From Caryophanales bacterium UBA4951 (GTDB lineage Bacteria > Bacillota_I > Bacilli_A > RFN20 > CAG-826), in NCBI GenBank assembly GCA_002397465.1, contig DHAP01000011.1, positions 1 through 53,468 on the forward strand: a DNA stretch of 53,468 nt. The letters are read 5' to 3'. Below the pieces are notes generated by a model. That model was given only the letters and a program-made list of their open reading frames with translations. It was not told the origin of the DNA and ran no database searches. The number at the start of each line of letters is the position of its first letter. Position 1 is the stretch's first letter. A program made the translations under genes and the position numbers. This document shows, one piece after another, positions 1-6,948 of this stretch.

Positions 1-1
1 C

Positions 2-352
2 GACCCATCGACATTCTCGGCCATCACTTTGAACTATGGCCCATACGCCTCATTCAGCGTGAGCGACAACGGCAACGTTTTGGCCGCCAAAGCCACGGCC
101 TATGTCGGCGCGGTCTATACCTTGAGCGACATCGTCCCAGTCGGCTCTTCGCTTGAGGAGTTTGCGACAGCCCAGACTTATAGCGTCACCGGTGGCTCAG
201 CCGCCAAATCATGCATCACTTACGATGCGAATGCCAAGACCATCACGGTCAACAAACTTCCGAGCGGCGGCAGCACGACCATCACCATCACTTCCGGTGC
301 CCCAGAGGGCTACACTCCGATCAGCTACGTCCTCAATTTGCCGAAAGCCTGA
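2..352 (+). CDS. C-terminal part of a probable surface protein (5' truncated)
   Basis: An open frame runs in from the window edge and stops at a TGA at 350-352. The visible part (about 116 residues) is rich in Ser, Thr, Gly, Ala and Tyr, has no membrane helix, and alternates short beta-prone segments with turns, as in Ig-like repeats of secreted proteins. It ends without an LPXTG motif or charged tail. No family is recognised. A strong terminator follows 12 bases later. The ATG at 29 lies inside the frame and is not a convincing start. Confidence 0.6.
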   Translation, partial: DPSTFSAITLNYGPYASFSVSDNGNVLAAKATAYVGAVYTLSDIVPVGSSLEEFATAQTYSVTGGSAAKSCITYDANAKTITVNKLPSGGSTTITITSGAPEGYTPISYVLNLPKA

Positions 353-363
353 GCCAGTTGAAC

Positions 364-397
364 AGAAGGACCGCTTTGATGGCAGTCCTTCTTTTTT
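364..397 (+). terminator. Rho-independent terminator after the first gene
   Basis: An 8-bp perfect stem (AGAAGGAC at 364-371, GTCCTTCT at 384-391) with a 12-nt loop runs into a T-tract (391-397). Confidence 0.85.
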
Positions 398-411
398 GCG
401 CCCTTCGTAAT

Positions 412-420
412 TGTTACAAT
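412..420 (+). promoter_or_regulatory. Extended -10 promoter of the deaminase gene, leaderless start
   Basis: TGtTACAAT (412-420) is an extended -10 box. Counting seven bases from its last T puts the predicted transcription start on the A of the ATG at 427. No Shine-Dalgarno sequence precedes the ATG and no good -35 is seen (only a T-run). Confidence 0.65.
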
Positions 421-426
421 TAGGCC

Positions 427-882
427 ATGAACAAATATATGGAAATGGCCATCAGCGAGGCCAAAGAAGGAATCAAGAATCATGAGGGCGGGCCCTTTGG
501 GGCGGTGATCGTGAAAGACGGCGCCGTCGTGGGCAAAGGGCATAATCAAGTCATCAAGAACGGGGACCCGACCTGCCACGGGGAGATGATGGCGATCCAT
601 GAGGCCTGCAAGACCCTCAACAGCCATGACCTCCATGGCTGCGAGATCTATACGACGGGCTTTCCCTGCCCTATGTGTTTTTGCGCGATTCTCTGGGCTA
701 ACATCGACAAGGTTTATTATGGCTGCGACACCGTTGACACCGAGGTAATCGGCTTCCGTGACAAACACTTCGAAGAGAGCATACCCGAGAAAAGAAAAGA
801 CATCTGCATGAGAATCATGCACGATGAATGCTTGGAACTTTACGAGGATTACGCCAAAAGTCAAGGCAAAGCCGTCTATTGA
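427..882 (+). CDS. guaD: Guanine deaminase-like enzyme (cytidine deaminase fold)
   Basis: This 151-residue protein has the cytidine/deoxycytidylate deaminase zinc fold. The N-terminal GGPFGAVIV motif, the zinc-site segment CHGEMM near residue 58 and PCPMC near residue 83 match Bacillus GuaD-type guanine deaminases, which convert guanine to xanthine. Length agrees with the about 155 residues of that family. The catalytic segment reads His-Gly-Glu where most relatives have His-Ala-Glu. The ATG is chosen because it sits six bases after a -10 box. Other purine or tRNA deaminases with this fold cannot be excluded. It stands alone between a terminator and pepO. Confidence 0.75.
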   Translation: MNKYMEMAISEAKEGIKNHEGGPFGAVIVKDGAVVGKGHNQVIKNGDPTCHGEMMAIHEACKTLNSHDLHGCEIYTTGFPCPMCFCAILWANIDKVYYGCDTVDTEVIGFRDKHFEESIPEKRKDICMRIMHDECLELYEDYAKSQGKAVY

Positions 883-989
883 TCGTGCGGTTCTTCGTTA
901 AGAAGGACTAACCGTTTCAGGCGTTATTTGTTTCTTATATGGCCTATTTGAACTTAGAATATATCCATCCATCAAAAGGAGAACAGAAA

Positions 990-2900
990 ATGGAAAGCGA
1001 AAACAAGACACGCATCCAAGACGATCTTTATGAATACGTAAACGGGGAGTGGCTTTCAAAAGCCGTGATACCCGACGATAAGCCCAGCGTCGGCGGCTTT
1101 GCCGACTTGGACACTGGAGTGGAGAAAATCCTCATGGGCGATTTCAAGGCCATGAAGGACGGAACCCTTGAGATACCGAACAAATACCTAGAAGACGCCA
1201 TCAAGCTCTATTCAAAGGGGCTTGATGTCAAAAGAAGAAACAAGGAAGGGTTTCTTCCGTTAAAGAAAAGCCTGAAGAAAATCGCCTCCATCAAGACGAT
1301 GAGAAGATTCAATTCCTCGCTTCTTGAACTCGTCCTTGCCGACTATCCCCTTCCTGTCAAAGTCGGCGTTCAGCCGGACATGAAGAACACCCTCGTGAAC
1401 TCCTTCATCTTCACCGGGCCAGACACCATCCTTCCTGACACCACCTATTACGCGGAAGGCAATAAGACCGGTGAGGCCTTGCTGGGCATCTGGAAAACGA
1501 TGGCAGCGAAGCTTCTTGCTTTCAGCCCGTTATCAGAAGAAGAGCAAAAACAGTATCTCGAAGACACCATGGCCTTCGACAAGCTCATCGCCCCGATCGT
1601 GAAGAGCCAGGAAGAATGGGCCGACTACGTGAAATGCTACAACCCGATGCCGTTAGACGTGGTGGCCAAGAAACTAAAAGGCTTCGACATCAAAGGGCTT
1701 CTTGCTTCCTTATATGGCGACAAGATCCCAACCACGATCATCGCCTATGACCCAAAGTTCACCAAGAACTTCAAAAAGATGTTCAACCGCGCGACCTATC
1801 CTTTGTACCAGCATTGGGCCTACACCAAATTCATCGTTTCCTCGTCTTCTTTATTGAGCGAGGAAATCAGGACCATCGGCGGGACTTATAGACGCGCCTT
1901 AAGCGGCATCGCGGTCGACGCGAGCATCGAGAAGCAAGCCTACCGCGCCGCCTCAAACGTCTATTCGGAGCCACTTGGCATCTACTATGGCAAAAAATAC
2001 TTTGGCGAAGAAGCCAAGAAAGACGTGGTGGAGATGGTCAAAGAGATCATTGCCACCTACAAGAAGAGGATGAGCGAGAACTCCTTCCTCGAAGAGAAGA
2101 CCAAGGAGAAGGCCATCCTCAAACTCGACAAGATCGTCATCAAGATGGGCTATCCGGAAGTCCCATCCAAGAAATACGAGGCCTTGTCCATCAATGACAA
2201 AGACTCCTTCTATGAGGCGATGAGCCTTATCGATGTCGAGAGAAACGAATATGACCTTAAAACCCTCAACGAACCAGTCGTCCGTGAGGATTGGGTCATG
2301 CCTGGCCACATGGTCAATGCCTGCTATAACCCATATAGCAACGACATCACCTTCCCAGCCGCCATCCTCCAAGCCCCTTTCTATTCATTGAAGCAGTCGC
2401 GGAGTGAGAACCTCGGCGGCATCGGCACCGTCATCGGACATGAGATTTCCCATGCTTTCGATAACAATGGCGCCCAGTGCGACGAGAATGGCAACCTTGC
2501 CAACTGGTGGAGCAAAGAAGACTTCAAAGCCTTCAAGAAAGCCACCAAGAAGATGATCAAAGAATTCGATGGCATCCCCTTCCATGGCGGAAAAGTCAAC
2601 GGAGCCTTCGTCGTCAGCGAGAACATCGCCGACAATGGCGGCATGGCCGTCACCTTGGACATCATGTCGAAGATGGCCGATCCAGACTATGAGGCTTACT
2701 TCATAAACTTCGCCAAACTTTGGTGTATGAAGGCCCGTGAGCAATACATGCAGCTTCTCTTAAGCGTCGACGTCCATTCGCCCGCCGAACTAAGAGCCAA
2801 CATGCAGCCCCGCAACTTTGATGAGTGGTACAAGACCTTCAAAGTCAAAAAGACCGACAAAATGTACCTTGTCCCTTCGAAACGCGTCCATATTTGGTAA
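990..2900 (+). CDS. pepO: M13-family zinc endopeptidase PepO
   Basis: A 636-residue metallopeptidase of the neprilysin/PepO family (M13), which cleaves oligopeptides. The zinc motif HEISHAFDNNG lies near residue 484 and the third zinc ligand is in ENIADNGG about 60 residues later. The N-terminal YEYVNGEWL and C-terminal substrate-domain features are typical, as is the length (about 630). There is no signal peptide or membrane helix, so it is probably cytosolic. An ATG at 939 is in frame, but the one at 990 has an AAAAGGAG site seven bases upstream and gives the usual family N-terminus. Confidence 0.9.
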   Translation: MESENKTRIQDDLYEYVNGEWLSKAVIPDDKPSVGGFADLDTGVEKILMGDFKAMKDGTLEIPNKYLEDAIKLYSKGLDVKRRNKEGFLPLKKSLKKIASIKTMRRFNSSLLELVLADYPLPVKVGVQPDMKNTLVNSFIFTGPDTILPDTTYYAEGNKTGEALLGIWKTMAAKLLAFSPLSEEEQKQYLEDTMAFDKLIAPIVKSQEEWADYVKCYNPMPLDVVAKKLKGFDIKGLLASLYGDKIPTTIIAYDPKFTKNFKKMFNRATYPLYQHWAYTKFIVSSSSLLSEEIRTIGGTYRRALSGIAVDASIEKQAYRAASNVYSEPLGIYYGKKYFGEEAKKDVVEMVKEIIATYKKRMSENSFLEEKTKEKAILKLDKIVIKMGYPEVPSKKYEALSINDKDSFYEAMSLIDVERNEYDLKTLNEPVVREDWVMPGHMVNACYNPYSNDITFPAAILQAPFYSLKQSRSENLGGIGTVIGHEISHAFDNNGAQCDENGNLANWWSKEDFKAFKKATKKMIKEFDGIPFHGGKVNGAFVVSENIADNGGMAVTLDIMSKMADPDYEAYFINFAKLWCMKAREQYMQLLLSVDVHSPAELRANMQPRNFDEWYKTFKVKKTDKMYLVPSKRVHIW

Positions 2901-2920
2901 AAGAAAAACGGCCTAGGCCG
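2900..2920 (-). terminator. Terminator after the tetR gene
   Basis: On the minus strand the perfect 12-base palindrome CGGCCTAGGCCG (2909-2920) is followed by TTTTTCTTTT. It lies beyond the pepO terminator hairpin, so the convergent pair ends in two hairpins. Confidence 0.65.
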
Positions 2921-2924
2921 CTTA

Positions 2925-2956
2925 GCCTCGTCAGCGATGACGGGGCTTATTTTTTA
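2925..2956 (+). terminator. Terminator after pepO with GCGA loop
   Basis: A 9-bp stem (2925-2933 with 2938-2946, one G-U pair) closed by a GCGA tetraloop is followed by TTATTTTTTATT. Confidence 0.85.
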
Positions 2957-3540
2957 TTGGGGGCCATGAAGCTCATGAGCCCTTCGCTCGCGCATTGGCA
3001 GGCGAGCTTCTTGCCTTCCTCTCCGCCAAGGGCCATTCCGCAGCTCACAAGCTGGGCATAGTTGACGATAGAGCGCATGGCTGAAAGGAAAACGAAGCAA
3101 GCATCATCGATGGAATAGGCGTTTAGGTCGAACATCTTTCTCAATTTCTCGACGGCGGGGACGATGATGTCCTCAACGTATTCGTTTTGATCCGATGGCT
3201 TATTGGCCCTCGGGAAGATGTGGCCATAGTTGACCAAGAAGGAAGTCATGTCGTTATGGGCGATAAGATAATCGTTCATGTCGTTCCAGAAGGTCTGGAA
3301 GTCGGGTTTTTTCTTCGCTAAGAGGAAAATTTCGTCGACGATCTTTTTGCTGACGTAGCGGTCGGTCTGGGAGACGAGGTTGTCTTTGCTTTGAAAGTGG
3401 TCGTAAATGACGAACTCCGAAATATTGCAGGCCTTGGCGATCTCTTTAGTCGAGAGTCGGTTGGCCCCATTCATCGAGCCGACTTTCAATGTCGCCTCAA
3501 TGATTTTCTGATCGATGTTGTCTAAGTGACGGAATGACAT
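2947..3540 (-). CDS. TetR/AcrR-family transcriptional regulator
   Basis: A 197-residue regulator. An N-terminal TetR helix-turn-helix (about residues 10-55, with NRLSTKEIAKACNISEFVIY then DHFQSKDNLV) is followed by an all-helical ligand domain of unknown specificity. Only the IS30 element separates it from the divergent nrdG, so its former target cannot be read from context. There is no clear Shine-Dalgarno; TTCATT and CATAAT boxes 17 bp apart lie upstream on the minus strand and could be its promoter. Confidence 0.85.
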   Translation of the reverse strand: MSFRHLDNIDQKIIEATLKVGSMNGANRLSTKEIAKACNISEFVIYDHFQSKDNLVSQTDRYVSKKIVDEIFLLAKKKPDFQTFWNDMNDYLIAHNDMTSFLVNYGHIFPRANKPSDQNEYVEDIIVPAVEKLRKMFDLNAYSIDDACFVFLSAMRSIVNYAQLVSCGMALGGEEGKKLACQCASEGLMSFMAPNKK

Positions 3541-3606
3541 AATTCAATGTTTTACCAAATGAGTATTATGTACCAACGATGCCAACAAATGAAGTGCAAT
3601 TAAGCC

Positions 3607-3620
3607 TATTTCGAATGCAT
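3607..3620. repeat. Left target-site duplication of the IS30-type element
   Basis: TATTTCGAATGCAT directly abuts the left inverted repeat and recurs exactly at 5258-5271 on the other side. The flanking bases differ, so the duplication is exactly 14 bp. Confidence 0.8.
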
Positions 3621-3655
3621 CATGAATTGACAAACTAAATGCAACTATAACCATC
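3621..3655 (+). repeat. Left terminal inverted repeat
   Basis: 35 bp beginning CATGAATTGACAAAC. It is the reverse complement of 5223-5257 with a single mismatch at base 7. Confidence 0.85.
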
Positions 3656-3771
3656 GAAATTTGTGTTTGTCAGACTTAATGCCACTTTAAAGAGTTTTTC
3701 AGATGCGTTTAGTTGACAAAGATGGTCCAAATTGTCCTATTGAACCTTTATTGGGCATAAGGAAAACAACT

Positions 3772-3805
3772 GACTAAATGCAGTTTGTTAGACTAAATGC
3801 AGTTT
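3772..3805 (+). repeat. Two subterminal direct repeats in the IS
   Basis: GACTAAATGCAGTTT occurs at 3772-3786 and 3791-3805, just past the transposase stop. Related copies lie at 3673-3687 (degenerate), 5207-5220 (degenerate) and within both inverted repeats (ACTAAATGCA). They may be transposase-binding sites. Confidence 0.6.
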
Positions 3806-3814
3806 TGGGGTTAA

Positions 3815-5128
3815 TTACTTATGGATCGGTTTAAGAGTTACCTCCTTTGGAGCAATCTTTCTAATGTGAAGAGCCTCGGCTGCCCCAACACCAAATATGG
3901 CAGTAAAGAGTTCATAAGGTGTTTTATCGTCTATGGAGTTAAGCATCCTAGAATTCATCATTGAGGCGGCTTCATAAAGTTCTTTTTGGGTATATTCGTT
4001 TAAAATGGCATGCTCAGGGAAAATAGGCCGGAGTTGGGCGTTCATGTTCTCGACGTTGGCCTTTTGATTCGATGAGGCAGGATTACAAAAGAACACCCTG
4101 GTTCGTATTTCTCCATCAGCATTAGTTTCAATTAATGAGAAGTCATCGAACACCACGTCGCGATCAGTCAGCAAGGCCGGGAATATCTTTTTAAACAGAG
4201 AGGCTCCTATCTCTTTCTCAACCATGTCAAAAAGGGATTTGACCTTGTCTCCAGTGGCTTCCTCAATGAGATATAAAAGAGTGAAGGAAGTTCCAGGCAT
4301 TGTCAGAACTAAGACCTCCTTGCTTGAAGCATTGGGTTTCCCTAAGAAGTCCATCTCGAAATAGTAGGTGATGCCATTGCTGTAGCGGTATATCACCCAG
4401 TCGCTATACAGATGCCCTGTTCTATCGACAAAAGAGGAATGTTTATAGGCATATTTATCGGCGAGAGAGCTTCTTTTCCTTTTCTTAAGCCTGGGTTGTC
4501 TAGGTAAATCAATGTTCTTAACACTTAATAAACCTTTAGCAATTTGTCGATAGATTGTCTTTTCGCTGCATCTAATGACGTCTTTATTAGCAAGTAAGGC
4601 GTGATGGATACTTTGGCCCTTATTTATAATGGCATCATGTAAGACTGTATCCATGGTCTTTAGCTCATTAATAGTCATATCAGCCCCAGATCTCGATTCC
4701 CTCAGTCTTTCCCTGCTGGAGAAGTCGGCTTCATCTGGTAAGTAGTGATAATGCTCAAGCGGGCATCTCCTTTCCTTTGGGCAGCCGTTGCAGCAAAGGG
4801 GCCATCTCTTATTAATTTCACATAAAAAAGGGATAAACCTTGCACATGAACGAATGGCCTTACAAGAAGCACATTTTTGATAGCATTCTTGTCTTCCACA
4901 TATATGATGTAGCGAACATCCAACTCGATTCTCACATTTTCGGCAAAGCGTCTCTTCGTCCAAAGGCGAAGCCGATTGTCTGCGGTTCCTTAGGATCTCT
5001 CTGGATATGGATGTAGGATTCATCCCTAGAGCCATCGCAATCTCTTTGGCCGTTTTCTTCTCCTTAACCATCCTTGAAAGCGTCTCTCTTTTCGAAAGAT
5101 TGAACTGCTTTCCCTTATTTTGTCCCAT
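3815..5128 (-). CDS. IS30-family transposase
   Basis: A 437-residue DDE transposase. The N-terminus has the IS30 helix-turn-helix (FNLSKRETLSRMV then KTAKEIAMALGMNPTSISRE), followed by a Cys-rich zinc-ribbon-like segment (about residues 60-120). The catalytic RNase H-like core shows YYFEMDFLGK (first Asp), LLTDRDVVFDDF (second Asp) and KANVENMN (Glu). The start at 5128 is preferred over an in-frame ATG at 5185 because an AAGGAGGT site lies just upstream. The frame is intact. Low GC and different codon use from its neighbours fit transfer. Confidence 0.9.
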   Translation of the reverse strand: MGQNKGKQFNLSKRETLSRMVKEKKTAKEIAMALGMNPTSISREILRNRRQSASPLDEETLCRKCENRVGCSLHHICGRQECYQKCASCKAIRSCARFIPFLCEINKRWPLCCNGCPKERRCPLEHYHYLPDEADFSSRERLRESRSGADMTINELKTMDTVLHDAIINKGQSIHHALLANKDVIRCSEKTIYRQIAKGLLSVKNIDLPRQPRLKKRKRSSLADKYAYKHSSFVDRTGHLYSDWVIYRYSNGITYYFEMDFLGKPNASSKEVLVLTMPGTSFTLLYLIEEATGDKVKSLFDMVEKEIGASLFKKIFPALLTDRDVVFDDFSLIETNADGEIRTRVFFCNPASSNQKANVENMNAQLRPIFPEHAILNEYTQKELYEAASMMNSRMLNSIDDKTPYELFTAIFGVGAAEALHIRKIAPKEVTLKPIHK

Positions 5129-5222
5129 AATTGAAATACCTCCTTGTTCTTGTGGTTTTCTGTCTTGGTAGGACAAGAGAATCATAAGCCCAAGGAGGAT
5201 TTGTCGTACTAAAAGCAGTTAT

Positions 5223-5257
5223 GATGGTTATAGTTGCATTTAGTTTGTCAGTTCATG
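5223..5257 (-). repeat. Right terminal inverted repeat
   Basis: Reverse complement of the left repeat at 3621-3655. The inner 28 bp (5223-5250) match perfectly. Confidence 0.85.
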
Positions 5258-5271
5258 TATTTCGAATGCAT
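5258..5271. repeat. Right target-site duplication of the IS30-type element
   Basis: Second exact copy of TATTTCGAATGCAT, adjoining the right inverted repeat. Confidence 0.8.
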
Positions 5272-5317
5272 ATTTCGTAAGGCATAATCTTTTAACTGCT
5301 TAAGCATTTCCAAGTAT

Positions 5318-5323
5318 TATAAT
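5318..5323 (+). promoter_or_regulatory. -10 box of nrdG, leaderless start
   Basis: TATAAT at 5318-5323 puts the predicted transcription start exactly on the A of the nrdG ATG at 5330. No Shine-Dalgarno sequence is present. The box lies 47 bp outside the IS duplication. Confidence 0.65.
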
Positions 5324-5329
5324 GATGCC

Positions 5330-6025
5330 ATGGATTTCTCAGGTTGGGAGAAACTCTCCCTGTTGGACTTTGACGATAATATCACCACGACCCTTTTCAT
5401 GGCGGGGTGCAGTTTCCGTTGCCCCTTTTGCCAAAACTCCTCATTGGTCCTCCATCCCGAGACCGCTCCGAAGATTCCTTGGAGCGAGATCATGGACTAT
5501 CTTGAAAAACGCAAAAGCGTCCTCGACGCCGTCTGCGTCACCGGCGGTGAGCCGACCTTGATGCCGGACCTTGCCGAGAAACTCGCCGACATAAAATCAC
5601 TAGGATATAAAATCAAACTCGATTCCAATGGAAGCCGGCCGGAGATCATCCGCGTTTTGGTGAACCAGGGCCTTGTCGACTATGTGGCCATGGATATCAA
5701 GAACTCCCCGGAGAAGTATGCGATGACGACCGGATGCAATTCCCTCAACATGGATGACATCATGGAGACGACCCATTATCTGATCGACAATCACATCCCT
5801 CATGAGTTCAGGACCACGACCATCGCGGAATACCATAACGAGCATGACTTCGAGGAAATCGGAAAGTGGCTCAATGGGGCTCAGCGTTATTTCATCCAGC
5901 GTTACGTCGACTCTGAGCACTGCATCGCCCATGGCCTTCATATGGTGAGCAAAGAAAAGGCCTTGGAGTTCAAGGCCATTCTCGAGAAGTACATTTCCCA
6001 CGTGGATTTACGGGGATATGATTAA
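5330..6025 (+). CDS. nrdG: Anaerobic ribonucleotide reductase activating protein (radical SAM)
   Basis: A 231-residue radical SAM enzyme. CSFRCPFC near residue 27 is the CxxxCxxC motif for the 4Fe-4S cluster that cleaves S-adenosylmethionine, and VTGGEPTL is the usual GGE motif. It installs the glycyl radical on NrdD. The nrdD gene lies convergently downstream, which supports the assignment over other activases. Its TAA interlocks with the trxB stop (4-bp overlap), with no room for a terminator. The ATG follows a -10 box by six bases. Confidence 0.9.
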   Translation: MDFSGWEKLSLLDFDDNITTTLFMAGCSFRCPFCQNSSLVLHPETAPKIPWSEIMDYLEKRKSVLDAVCVTGGEPTLMPDLAEKLADIKSLGYKIKLDSNGSRPEIIRVLVNQGLVDYVAMDIKNSPEKYAMTTGCNSLNMDDIMETTHYLIDNHIPHEFRTTTIAEYHNEHDFEEIGKWLNGAQRYFIQRYVDSEHCIAHGLHMVSKEKALEFKAILEKYISHVDLRGYD

Positions 6026-6948
6026 TTAGAAGTCGTTTTGAAGACGTAATCTGAGGCGCTTAAGGCGGCAATCGCCCCATCTCCGCAGGCTGTGGCCAGC
6101 TGGCGGATTTTCTTTTCGCGGCAGTCACCGCAGGCAAAGACGCCATCGGCGGAGGTCTTCATGGCCTCATCGGTTTGGATGAAGCCTCTGTTAAGTTTGA
6201 TGATAGACGAGAACCTCTCATTGTCAGGGACTTGTCCGATGGCCACGAAAGCGGCATCCTCGGCAAACTCTTTTCTCTCATGGGTTTTGGTATCCTCGAA
6301 AGTGATGGAGGAGAGCTTGTTCCCGTCCCCGTTGAAGGAGATTGATGAGAGATTATGGTAAATCGAGACGTTCGGAAGGGCCTTCAACCCGTTGACCAAG
6401 TAACTCTCGGCGAAGAACTTGTCGAAGAGGGTGACGACGTCGACGTGGGGGCACTGGGAGGCTAAGAGAATGGCGTATTGGAGTGCGCTATTGGCGTCCC
6501 CGATCACCATGACGTTCTTGCCTTTGTAGAAAGGTCCATCGCAGACGGCGCAATAAGAGACGCCGTGCCCGAGGTATTTCTCCTCGCCTTCTATTCCTAG
6601 ATGACGATGTTTGACTCCGGTGGCGATGATGACGGACTTGGCCTTGTATTCACCGCTTTTGCCTTTGACGAGGAACCCGCCATCGATTTTCTCGATAGAC
6701 ATGGCCTCATCGAGGTCGAAGTCAGCGCCTAAAGCCGTAATCTGATCAAAGAGACGGCTGGAAAGATCCAGACCGGAAATCGAAGAGATGGTTGGGAAGT
6801 TCTCGACCCTTGGGGAGTCGGCGATCTGCCCTCCGAAATTCTCTTTCTCCAGGAGCTTGACGCTGCGACCGGCCCTAAGAGAGTAAAGGGCCGCGGTCAT
6901 AGCCGCGGGCCCTCCACCGATGATTAATATGTCCAAATTAGGCAACAT
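6022..6948 (-). CDS. trxB: Thioredoxin reductase
   Basis: A 308-residue flavoenzyme of usual TrxB length. The FAD-binding IIGGGPAAMTAALYSLRAG is at the N-terminus, the redox pair is YCAVCDG, the NADPH segment is VMVIGDANSALQ, and the C-terminal FAD motif is VFACGDC with ATACGDGAIAA. It passes electrons from NADPH to a thioredoxin-like partner. The ATG at 6948 overlaps the nrdD stop by 11 bases. Upstream in-frame ATGs lie inside nrdD and are rejected. The fused redoxin on NrdD is its likely substrate. Confidence 0.9.
   Translation of the reverse strand: MLPNLDILIIGGGPAAMTAALYSLRAGRSVKLLEKENFGGQIADSPRVENFPTISSISGLDLSSRLFDQITALGADFDLDEAMSIEKIDGGFLVKGKSGEYKAKSVIIATGVKHRHLGIEGEEKYLGHGVSYCAVCDGPFYKGKNVMVIGDANSALQYAILLASQCPHVDVVTLFDKFFAESYLVNGLKALPNVSIYHNLSSISFNGDGNKLSSITFEDTKTHERKEFAEDAAFVAIGQVPDNERFSSIIKLNRGFIQTDEAMKTSADGVFACGDCREKKIRQLATACGDGAIAALSASDYVFKTTSN

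Larger units (their letters stand above)
3621..5257 (-). mobile_element. IS30-family insertion sequence, apparently intact
   Basis: A 1637-bp element with one transposase gene. Its terminal inverted repeats are 35 bp with one mismatch (3621-3655 and 5223-5257); the inner 28 bp are a perfect match. It is flanked by a 14-bp direct duplication. It sits between a TetR gene and nrdG, leaving the predicted nrdG promoter intact. AT-rich ends carry several short repeats resembling part of the inverted repeat. The intact frame, perfect repeats and perfect duplication suggest recent insertion. Confidence 0.9.

Noticed and set aside
888..917. Terminator after the deaminase gene
   Set aside because: A CGGTT/AACCG hairpin exists, but with internal mismatches and only three Ts after it.
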